Below, piece after piece: positions 33,090 through 41,109 of a stretch of DNA of 48,085 bases. Source of the DNA: Deltaproteobacteria bacterium. GTDB lineage: Bacteria; Desulfobacterota; Syntrophia; Syntrophales; JAFGIO01. The position numbers were made by a program, and so were the translations under genes. The stretch's first letter is position 1; each line of letters opens with the position of its first letter. The notes under the pieces are model-generated. The model was not told the DNA's origin. It did no database searches and saw only the letters and a list, made by a program, of their open reading frames with translations. Where the stretch lies: the NCBI GenBank assembly GCA_016929555.1, contig JAFGIO010000069.1:1-48085 (forward strand), given 5' to 3'.

Positions 33090-35746
33090 GGTCCCAGTGA
33101 AAGGAGTTTTTTCAGGGCACTATCCAGGGCTGCATGCTTCTCGCACAACTGCCTGTATTTCCCTTCTTCCTTTTGGATGACCGCTGCGGCCGCTCTGGAC
33201 AGAAAATCGCGGTTGGCGATCTTTTTCCCCACAAAGGCCAAATCCTTGTTGATCTTGGCGATTTCCTTCTCGAGACGGGCCTTCTCGCCCCCGATGTCCA
33301 CGAGGCCCTCCAAATGTACGAGAATCTGTAGATTGCCTACGATGGCCGTGGCGACACCTTTGAGATCCTCCATATCGCCTCGGATGGCGCAATCTTCCAG
33401 GTTGGCCATGGCGACGATGTAATCCTTGCCTGCCTTCACGATGGACCGCGATGATTCATCCTGGGTCCTGATAAGGACCTTCAGCTTCTTGGAAGGCGCC
33501 AGTCCCATTTCGCCGCGGATATTGCGGATGGCGCTGATGGTATCCATGAGGATGCCCATATTGGTTTCCGCCTCCGGATCCCGGAGCCCGTCCTCGACGG
33601 TCGGAAAGGCGGCAATCATGATGGCGCCGCCCTCTGGAACCAGGGTATACCATATCTCCTCGGTCAAAAACGGCATGAAAGGATGAAGCAGCTTCAAGAC
33701 CGTTTTGAGAACGTAAAGCAGGGTATGCTGGGCGGCGAGACGGCTCCGGGCATCCCCATTCCCGTAGAGAATCGGTTTGATGAGCTCGAGATACCAGTCG
33801 CACAACTCGTGCCAGACGAACTGATAGACAGCCGCCGCCGCATCGTTGAAGCGGTACTCTTCGATTCCTCCAGCGACACCGTCGATGGTCCGGCCGAGCC
33901 TGGCCTTTATCCAACGGTCCGGAAGCGACTCTTCTTCTTTCGATACCGAGACCCCTTCCTCCGGATAATCCTCGAGATTTATCAGGGAAAACCGCGTTGC
34001 GTTCCAGATCTTGTTTACGAAATACTTATAGCCTTCGATGCGTTCCTCGGACATTCTCACATCCCTTCCCTGGGCCGTGAAGGCGGCCAGGGTGAAACGG
34101 AAGGCGTCGGCGCCGTATTTGTCGATCATCTCTATGGGATCGATGATGTTGCCTCTGGACTTGCTCATCTTGTCGCCCTGCTCGTCACGGACCAGGGCGT
34201 GCAGGTAGACGTCCCGGAAGGGGACGTCCTTCATGACGTAAAGCCCCATCATCATCATCCGGGCAACCCAGAAGAAAAGGATGTCGAAGCCCGTAACGAG
34301 AAGCGACGTAGGATAGAAGGTCTTCAGGGCCTCCGTCTGATCGGGCCAACCCAGTGTCGAAAAGGGCCAGAGCGCCGAGCTGAACCAGGTATCCAGAACA
34401 TCCTCTTCCTGGGTCAGGGCCGTTCCGCCGCAGTCGGGACAGGATTGGGGATCCTGCGCGGCGACGATGATCCTGCCGCACTCGTCGCAATACCAGACGG
34501 GAATCCGGTGCCCCCACCAGATCTGCCGCGAGATGCACCAATCGCGGATGTTGTTCATCCAGTCGAAATAGGTTCCCTCCCAGGTTGCGGGAACGATCCG
34601 CGTCTTGCCCTTGACCACCGCAGCGACGGCCGCTTTCGCCAAGGGGGCGATCTTCACGAACCACTGCCGGGAGACCATGGGTTCTATATCGGTCTTGCAG
34701 CGGTAGCACTGGCCGATATTGTGCAGGTAGGGTTCCACCTGGAGGAGATAGCCGTATTTCTTCAGGTCGGCGACAATGTTTTCACGGCAAACGTACCGGT
34801 CCTGGCCCCGATAGAGACCGGCGTTTTCGTTCATTGCCCCGCCTCCGTCCATGATCCTGATGATCGGCAGGTTGTGCCGCCCTGCCATGGCAAAGTCGGC
34901 GGGATCGTGGCCCGGTGTGATCTTGACGGCGCCTGAGCCGAATTCCATGGTGACATAACTGTCCGCGATGATGGGGATCTCGCGTTCTACGAGAGGCAGG
35001 ATGACGCTCCTGCCGACGATATCACGGTAACGCGGATCATCGGGATTAACGGCTACGGCCGTGTCGCCCAGCATGGTTTCGGGCCGCGTCGTGGCGACGA
35101 CAATGCCCCCATCCCCATCAACGAAAGGATAGCGGATATGCCAGAGGTGGCCGTTTTCCTCGTTGTACTCCACCTCGAGATCGGAGATTGCCGTGTGGCA
35201 GCGGGGACACCAGTTGACGATATAATCGCCCTGATAGATGAGGTCGTTGTTGTAGAGGCGGACGAAAACCTCCCGAACGGCCCTCGAGAGGCCTTCATCC
35301 ATGGTGAAGCGCTCGCGGGACCAGTCACAGGAACATCCGAGCCGTTTGAGCTGGTTGATGATCATGCCTCCGTATTTGGCCTTCCATTCCCAAACGCGCT
35401 CCACGAAGCGCTCGCGGCCAAGGTCGTTCCGGCTGATGCCTTCCTTGGCCAGTTCCTGTTCCACGACGTTCTGCGTCGCGATTCCCGCATGATCCATGCC
35501 GGGCATCCACAGGGTGTTGTAGCCCTGCATCCTCCTAAAACGGATGACAATATCCTGCAAGGCGTTGTTCAGGGCGTGTCCCATGTGGAGCATGCCCGTG
35601 ACATTCGGGGGCGGAATGACGATGCAGAAGGGCTGCTTCTCGGATCGATCCTCCGCATGGAAATAACCGTTTTCAAGCCAATACTTGTACCATCTCGTCT
35701 CGGCCTCGTGCGATTCAAAGGCCCGACCCAATGTCCCTCTAACCAT
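33086..35746 (-). CDS. valS: Valyl-tRNA synthetase
   Basis: This class I synthetase has 886 residues. The HIGH-type motif is PPPNVTGMLHMGHAL (about 46-60), KMSKSRGN provides the second ATP-binding motif, an editing (CP1) domain lies between, and zinc-binding-like CDECG and CPDCG occur before the second half. The C-terminal coiled coil EKARLEKEIAKINKDL is the usual tRNA-binding arm. GGAG lies 8 bases before the ATG. It is followed by nadC and preceded by the SLH/TPR lipoprotein gene, 16 bases away. Confidence 0.97.
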   Translation of the reverse strand: MVRGTLGRAFESHEAETRWYKYWLENGYFHAEDRSEKQPFCIVIPPPNVTGMLHMGHALNNALQDIVIRFRRMQGYNTLWMPGMDHAGIATQNVVEQELAKEGISRNDLGRERFVERVWEWKAKYGGMIINQLKRLGCSCDWSRERFTMDEGLSRAVREVFVRLYNNDLIYQGDYIVNWCPRCHTAISDLEVEYNEENGHLWHIRYPFVDGDGGIVVATTRPETMLGDTAVAVNPDDPRYRDIVGRSVILPLVEREIPIIADSYVTMEFGSGAVKITPGHDPADFAMAGRHNLPIIRIMDGGGAMNENAGLYRGQDRYVCRENIVADLKKYGYLLQVEPYLHNIGQCYRCKTDIEPMVSRQWFVKIAPLAKAAVAAVVKGKTRIVPATWEGTYFDWMNNIRDWCISRQIWWGHRIPVWYCDECGRIIVAAQDPQSCPDCGGTALTQEEDVLDTWFSSALWPFSTLGWPDQTEALKTFYPTSLLVTGFDILFFWVARMMMMGLYVMKDVPFRDVYLHALVRDEQGDKMSKSRGNIIDPIEMIDKYGADAFRFTLAAFTAQGRDVRMSEERIEGYKYFVNKIWNATRFSLINLEDYPEEGVSVSKEEESLPDRWIKARLGRTIDGVAGGIEEYRFNDAAAAVYQFVWHELCDWYLELIKPILYGNGDARSRLAAQHTLLYVLKTVLKLLHPFMPFLTEEIWYTLVPEGGAIMIAAFPTVEDGLRDPEAETNMGILMDTISAIRNIRGEMGLAPSKKLKVLIRTQDESSRSIVKAGKDYIVAMANLEDCAIRGDMEDLKGVATAIVGNLQILVHLEGLVDIGGEKARLEKEIAKINKDLAFVGKKIANRDFLSRAAAAVIQKEEGKYRQLCEKHAALDSALKKLLSLGP

Positions 35747-35762
35747 TTATACGCTCCGATAA

Positions 35763-36932
35763 CTAAAAGAATTTCAACTCTTCCTTCATTTTGCGAATGA
35801 TGAGCAAGGCCTCCACTCCCGGTACCGGTTTCAGGGGGGCAAACTCGCCCGAAGTCATATCCAGAGGTCCCATGATGCCCCGTGAGGTCACCGTCATGAC
35901 GGCGTTGAAGTAGGGGAGATCGGACCGGAGATCGGGAAAGGGCGAAGTCGTCCCGATGAATTTCGTCGCCAGGGCATGGTCCCCCGTGACCTTGATCAGA
36001 ATATCTTCGATCATCATGGCATAGGTGGCCCGATCCACAATATCGCCGGGCCGGAACGTGCCGTCGGGATAGATTTCCAGGCCGCGAATACCGATCTTCA
36101 GGCAATCTTCTATGTCCACCTTCAGGGGATGGTCCGCAATATCGATCGCCGTGGGGGCGGCGGGGGCCGTCCTGGCCTTTTCGGGATCCTTGAAATCCGT
36201 GTCAAAACTCTTGGGTGTCCGCTTTTTGTACAGGACATCTATCCGCAGCTCCTCCATGAAAAGGGCCGCGGCATCCGCCCTATTGATCCGCTCCAGAATG
36301 GCGATCTTTTTGCCCGCCGTCGTGCCCGGCATGGCGCGCTGGATTTTTTGAATCAGGTTCCATTCCCTGTCCGCTTCGCCGACATAATCGCCCTTGAGTT
36401 CCAGGACCTTCGCAAACATATTGCCGGCCTGAGCGAAATCCAGGGCTTCCTTGTAGGCCCTGCCGGTATAATGGTAAAGGGCGGGCGCTTGGGGATCGAT
36501 CTGCAGGGCCCAGCTATATTCGTCTTTCACTTTGTCGAGCCATCCCTTGTCGGCCGTCCTGTTCATGGTGTGGAGTCTGATGTAGCCCACATGGGCCGCC
36601 ATCTTGTCCTCCTTGGAGACGGCATACCTCTTCGCCAGCTTCATAGCCTCGAAGGCCGGCTTGAAATCGCCCTGGAAGGCCTTCGCAAGTCCTTTCCCCG
36701 CATGGGCCCGGGGATATTTCCGGTCGAGTTGAAGAGCGAGATCGAATTCACGGTCGGCCTCGGCGTATTTCTCCTGGTCGAGCAGTTTGAATCCCACATA
36801 GGTATGATGGGCCGGCGTATCCATCTCACCGACGGGCTGCCGCGCTTTCGGCCCGCAGGAAACCACAAAGGCCCCAAGTCCGATCATCAGAATAAATAGC
36901 CATATATTCCGATATTTGTTTCGATGAATCAT
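35763..36932 (-). CDS. TPR- and SLH-like lipoprotein
   Basis: This protein of 389 residues has a lipoprotein signal: a hydrophobic stretch followed by FVVSCGPK, with the lipidated Cys near residue 26. TPR-like repeats follow (YVGFKLLDQEKYAEADREF, then ALQLDRKYPRAHAGKGLAK). The C-terminal part has INRADAAALFMEE and a DIVDRATYAMM/PFPDLRSDLPYFNAV pair that resembles S-layer homology repeats. It is probably anchored to the inner leaflet of the outer membrane, perhaps binding peptidoglycan. A good AAAGGAG precedes the ATG. Its place 16 bases upstream of valS is unexpected. Confidence 0.75.
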   Translation of the reverse strand: MIHRNKYRNIWLFILMIGLGAFVVSCGPKARQPVGEMDTPAHHTYVGFKLLDQEKYAEADREFDLALQLDRKYPRAHAGKGLAKAFQGDFKPAFEAMKLAKRYAVSKEDKMAAHVGYIRLHTMNRTADKGWLDKVKDEYSWALQIDPQAPALYHYTGRAYKEALDFAQAGNMFAKVLELKGDYVGEADREWNLIQKIQRAMPGTTAGKKIAILERINRADAAALFMEELRIDVLYKKRTPKSFDTDFKDPEKARTAPAAPTAIDIADHPLKVDIEDCLKIGIRGLEIYPDGTFRPGDIVDRATYAMMIEDILIKVTGDHALATKFIGTTSPFPDLRSDLPYFNAVMTVTSRGIMGPLDMTSGEFAPLKPVPGVEALLIIRKMKEELKFF

Positions 36933-37043
36933 GGTGTTCTCCTTTCGGCAAATAGGTTCAATGGAAAGGCCGATCTATCGATCAACGCACCGGATGAATC
37001 CGGGATAACCGACCCTGAAAACTATATTCATACCAAGGTGATG

Positions 37044-38009
37044 TCAAGCGATTTTCGGCAATGCAGCGGACGCTCCTCCTTCAAGATAGGTCCCGATTCT
37101 CCGTTTCAAGGCGTCCCTGTCACGGCTCGAAAACCATTCGGTGTCCCGCTCCGCCCCGAACCAGGTCATCTGCCTTTTTGCATAACGCCTCGTGTCCCGT
37201 TTCATAAGGCCGAGGGCCTCGTCAAGGCTGCACAGCGCTCCCCTGACAAACCGTACCATATGCCGGTAGCCCAGCGACCGCATGGGCTTGAGATCGTCGC
37301 TATAGCCCGAAGCGAGCAATCCGCGCACCTCGTCAAGAAGGCCTTGATCGACCATACGCTGTGCCCGGGCGTCGATCCTTTCGCACAGAAGCGACCGCTC
37401 CATTGTCAATCCGATCCTGAGAATCTCATAACGCCTGATTCCGAAGCGATGCTCCCGATGTTTCTCCACGATGGACTGTCCGCAAAGTTCCAGGACTTCC
37501 AGGGCCCGGATGATCCGGACGGCATCGCCTGGCCGGATCAGGGACGCCGCCTGCGGGTCCCTTCGGCGCAGTTGTTCATAGAGAAATGCCTTGCCGAATC
37601 GATCCATCTGGTCTCTGTAGAAGGTCCTCCGCTGCTCGTCGGCGGAGGGGCCCTGGAAGAGTCCTCCCAGCAGGGCACGGATGTAGAGGCCCGTCCCGCC
37701 TACGACGAAGATCGGCTTGCCCTGCCTGTCGAGGTTTTCGATGATCTGCCCGGCAAGCTCGACAAAGCGTGCCGCGTTGAACGGTTCATCGGGACTCACC
37801 ACATCGATCAGATGGTGGGGAATCCGGCGGCGCATCTCCGGAGTCGGTTTCGCTGTTCCGATGTCCATGTACCGGTAGACCTGCATGGAATCGGCATTGA
37901 TGATTTCCGCCTGCCAGTCGCAGGCCAACGCTAGGGCGAGTTCCGTCTTGCCTACGCCGGTTGGTCCCGTAATGACGATCAAGCGGGGTTTGTGCGTTCC
38001 GGAATCCAT
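37044..38009 (-). CDS. miaA: tRNA dimethylallyltransferase
   Basis: This protein of 321 residues begins with the P-loop ITGPTGVGKTELAL and has INADSMQVYRYMDIGTAKP, the tRNA- and DMAPP-binding region typical of MiaA. It prenylates A37 of tRNAs that read UNN codons. It lies 15 bases downstream of mutL, an arrangement seen in many proteobacteria. RBS AAAGGGG precedes the ATG. Confidence 0.95.
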   Translation of the reverse strand: MDSGTHKPRLIVITGPTGVGKTELALALACDWQAEIINADSMQVYRYMDIGTAKPTPEMRRRIPHHLIDVVSPDEPFNAARFVELAGQIIENLDRQGKPIFVVGGTGLYIRALLGGLFQGPSADEQRRTFYRDQMDRFGKAFLYEQLRRRDPQAASLIRPGDAVRIIRALEVLELCGQSIVEKHREHRFGIRRYEILRIGLTMERSLLCERIDARAQRMVDQGLLDEVRGLLASGYSDDLKPMRSLGYRHMVRFVRGALCSLDEALGLMKRDTRRYAKRQMTWFGAERDTEWFSSRDRDALKRRIGTYLEGGASAALPKIA

Positions 38010-38024
38010 GAAATCATCCCCTTT

Positions 38025-39824
38025 TCATCGCCGCCCGAACATCTTTTCCAACTCCGGCAGACCGAGGGTGATCCAGACCGGCCTGCCGTGGGGACAGCTT
38101 TGCGGATGGGGCGTTCCCGCAAGGTCCTGGCAGAGTCTTTTCACTTCCATGGCCGATAGACTGTGGCCTGCCTTCACGGCGCCCCGGCAGGCCAGAAAGG
38201 TGAAAAGCCTATCCCGTCTCTCGCTCAAGCTCGCCGGCCGGCCGGCCTCGGACAAATCGGAAATCAAGTCGGATAGAAGGATTGCCGGCTCCGTCCGGTC
38301 GAGGATGGCCGGCACGGCCTTGACAACGACGGTATCGCCTCCGAAGGGTTCAACTTCCAGGCCGGCATCCTTGAACAGGTCGACGAACTCTTCGAACAGG
38401 GCCATCTCCCGGGGGGTGAGGCTCACAACCTCGGGAATGAGTAAAGACTGGCAGGCAACCCTTCCCGAAGGCGCTTCCGATGCGGCACGCAGCTTCTCGA
38501 AAAGAATTCGTTCATGAGCGGCATGCTGGTCCATCATCATCAGTCCCTTTGGGGACGAGAAGACCAGGTAGGTATGATCGACCTGTCCGAGGTAATCGAG
38601 ATCGGCGAAGTCCACTGTCTCGATTTTTTCCGAAAACACCGGAGGGGATACCCCGTCGGCGTAATCCACTTTCCCGAAACGATCTTTTCCCCCCTCGGTC
38701 TTTTCACGGTCGAACGAGAGTTTTCCGCTTTCCGACTGCAGGGTATAGCGTTTCAGCGCCTCCTCCATCCTGACGGCATGGGTTTTCGACATTCCGCGGA
38801 AAACGTCGGGCTCGGGCAGGCCTGAAACGGGTGAAAGGCCGGAGAGCGCCCTTCCCAGGGATCCGGCAACGAGTTCGTAGACCTCCCGAGGATGTCGGAA
38901 GCGCACCTCCATCTTGGCCGGGTGAACATTGACGTCGACATCGCCGGAAGGCATGTCGAGAAAGAGGGCGGCCGCCGGGAACCTTCTGGCCGGGATCAGT
39001 TGACGGTAGGCCGTCATAACGGCGTGGCTGAGCAGCGCATCCCGGATGTAGCGCCTGTTCACATAGAAAAAGAGCTGCCGGGCACCGGACCGGGTCAGCT
39101 CCGGCTGGGAGCAGTACCCCCCGATGCGCATTTCGCCCCGGTTCCCCTGCAGCAAGACCATACGGTCGCTGAAATCGCCTCCCAAGAGGAGACCTATACG
39201 CTGGCGGCTGTCGGACACCGCCGGCAGATTCAGGATCTCTCGCCCTCCCGTCAGGACCCGCAAGCGGACCGCAGGGTGTGCCAGGGCGATGCGGGTGATC
39301 ACATCCAAACAGTGTCCCTGCTCCACCTTTTCCGACTTCAGGAATTTGCGGCGGACGGGGACATTGGCAAAGATATGGCTGACGGATACCGAAGTGCCCA
39401 CCGGACAGCCGACTTCCCGAGACTCCGTGACGACGCCCGCTTCGACGGCGATCGTGACCCCCGAGAGGTTTTCCACCTTTCTCGTCGTCAGGGTTGTATG
39501 CGTGACAGCGGCGATGCTTGGCAGCGCCTCGCCCCGGAATCCAAAGGAGGTGACCCGGTATATATCGTCGAAATGGTAGATCTTGCTCGTCGCATACCGT
39601 TCAAAGGCTAAGGCCGCATCGGCAGGATCGATGCCCGAACCGTTATCGGTGACCCGCAGGGCCTCGCATCCCCCCTTTTCCATCTCGACGGTGATATCGG
39701 TCGCACCGGCATCCAGGGCGTTTTCGATCAGTTCCTTGACGATGGAAGCCGGTCGTTCGATCACCTCACCGGCGGCGATCTTACCGATCAGTTCATCGGG
39801 CAGCAGGACGATGGATCCGCTCAA
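38025..39824 (-). CDS. mutL: DNA mismatch repair protein MutL, endonuclease type
   Basis: This protein of 599 residues has an N-terminal GHKL ATPase with AAGEVIERPASIVKELIENALDAGA and FGFRGEALPSI. The C-terminal domain keeps the latent endonuclease motifs DQHAAHERILFE, ACRGAVKAG and CPHGRPV, as in organisms that lack MutH. It links MutS mismatch recognition to strand nicking. The start is TTG at 39824 with AGGTGA/AGGA upstream; no ATG precedes the first strand. A terminator from the upstream exported-protein gene lies between. Confidence 0.95.
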   Translation of the reverse strand: MSGSIVLLPDELIGKIAAGEVIERPASIVKELIENALDAGATDITVEMEKGGCEALRVTDNGSGIDPADAALAFERYATSKIYHFDDIYRVTSFGFRGEALPSIAAVTHTTLTTRKVENLSGVTIAVEAGVVTESREVGCPVGTSVSVSHIFANVPVRRKFLKSEKVEQGHCLDVITRIALAHPAVRLRVLTGGREILNLPAVSDSRQRIGLLLGGDFSDRMVLLQGNRGEMRIGGYCSQPELTRSGARQLFFYVNRRYIRDALLSHAVMTAYRQLIPARRFPAAALFLDMPSGDVDVNVHPAKMEVRFRHPREVYELVAGSLGRALSGLSPVSGLPEPDVFRGMSKTHAVRMEEALKRYTLQSESGKLSFDREKTEGGKDRFGKVDYADGVSPPVFSEKIETVDFADLDYLGQVDHTYLVFSSPKGLMMMDQHAAHERILFEKLRAASEAPSGRVACQSLLIPEVVSLTPREMALFEEFVDLFKDAGLEVEPFGGDTVVVKAVPAILDRTEPAILLSDLISDLSEAGRPASLSERRDRLFTFLACRGAVKAGHSLSAMEVKRLCQDLAGTPHPQSCPHGRPVWITLGLPELEKMFGRR

Positions 39825-39963
39825 TATCCTTCACCTAAACAACCTTCATGCCCCGTGGAACCCCGCGAAGCATGAAAACAGGCAATGTCCTTCCCGCCCC
39901 CGCCTTCGCGGAGGTAAACCGCGGCGGGAATCCGGGAAGCTTCTTTTCTGAACAAATGAGAAA

Positions 39964-39999
39964 GACCGCAGAACCCCGACCACGGGGTCTTCTGCGGTC
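39964..39999 (-). terminator. Hairpin terminator between LPP20-like gene and mutL
   Basis: GACCGCAGAA-CCCCG pairs with CGGGG-TC-TTCTGCGGTC (a 2-base bulge, loop ACCA). On the minus strand it is followed by the T-rich TTTCTCATTTGTTC. It would end the exported-protein transcription unit before mutL. Confidence 0.65.
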
Positions 40000-40063
40000 G
40001 TCGTGAACTCCGGAATTCAACAGGAAGCAAGACCCTTTTGCGCAAGGCCCTGCGTACCCGGAA

Positions 40064-40981
40064 TCAATCCAATACGATCATGACACGGCATTTTTTCATG
40101 AAGGTCAAATTGTCGGAGGCAGCCCTGATCCGGTCGGCATCGGTCATAGCGATCACGATGTCCGACCGCCCGGGTCCCGCAGTCTTGAGTCCCTTCACGC
40201 TGATAGGGTTGTTCGTCACCCGGGGGTTGCTCTGAGCCGCTGTCAGATCTCTGGCATAACCGCTCATTCCCTGCTGGACGGCATATTCCCGGTCCACATT
40301 CAATGCGCCGTAGACTTCCTCGCCGTCTTCATCGAGTATCCGGGGAGACATGGCGGGCCTCGCCTGAATGCCGCGGGCATCGACGACGAGACCCGTATAA
40401 ACCTCGGGGGCGGGAACGGCGGGTGCCGGGGCGACGGGTTCGGGTGCAGCCGGGACGGGAGGCGCAGCCACCGGCGCCGGAGGCGCAACGACTTCGGGCT
40501 TGCGCTCCAGAACCTTGGGAATGATGACCCGCGACAGATCGCCCAACAGGGGCATTCTGACAACAACTTCGACGGTCCCGTCGGACATGTAATCGGGTTC
40601 GCCTACGATGACGGCGCCCTTGACGAAGCCTTCGACCTGGCTGTTGATGACGTCGCTTTCGATGGTAAAGTCCCGCACCACGGTCGTTGAATCAATACGC
40701 ACACCCTTGATGATTTCGAGGAGATTCCGCTTGGCGATTATTTCCGCTGCCCGGATAGCCGCGGGCCTCGCTCCGGGCTTTCCGACAAGACGATCGGGAG
40801 GCGCGCCAATGCCTTTGGCTTCGATATAACCGATACTCCAGTTTATCCTTCCCTGACCGATCTGCTCGATCATCTGCGCTCCCTCGGGCGTTGCGCCTTT
40901 TTCCTCACAGAGGCCGAAGCCTGCCGGAAGGAACAACAATCCGATCATCACAACAACGACAAATATCCGTCTTGACATCAT
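40064..40981 (-). CDS. LPP20-family exported protein
   Basis: This protein of 305 residues begins with a signal peptide (MSRRIFVVVVMIGLLFLPAG, cleaved near FGLCEE). The AAIRAAEIIAKRNLLEIIKGVRID segment and SQVEGFVKGAVIVGE are typical of LPP20/FlgP-like proteins. A Pro/Ala-rich linker (about 165-195) follows, then a second compact domain. A lipobox is not convincing. RBS AAGGAGG lies 5 bases before the first ATG. It is last in the exported-protein cluster and is followed by a hairpin terminator. Confidence 0.75.
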   Translation of the reverse strand: MMSRRIFVVVVMIGLLFLPAGFGLCEEKGATPEGAQMIEQIGQGRINWSIGYIEAKGIGAPPDRLVGKPGARPAAIRAAEIIAKRNLLEIIKGVRIDSTTVVRDFTIESDVINSQVEGFVKGAVIVGEPDYMSDGTVEVVVRMPLLGDLSRVIIPKVLERKPEVVAPPAPVAAPPVPAAPEPVAPAPAVPAPEVYTGLVVDARGIQARPAMSPRILDEDGEEVYGALNVDREYAVQQGMSGYARDLTAAQSNPRVTNNPISVKGLKTAGPGRSDIVIAMTDADRIRAASDNLTFMKKCRVMIVLD

Positions 40982-41109
40982 AATATCCTCCTTCTCATTG
41001 TGTCATCCCTCTCTGGGCGAACAAGCAAACGCCTGTCCAATCCACAGAATAAACAGCGAAAGTTCCTAAAAAACCGAACGATTTCCCTTTCACTTCCTTG
41101 CAGGCTCTC

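Noticed and set aside
33683-34936. 417-residue plus-strand ORF antisense to valS
   Set aside because: It is a shadow of valS in another frame; its composition follows valS codons.
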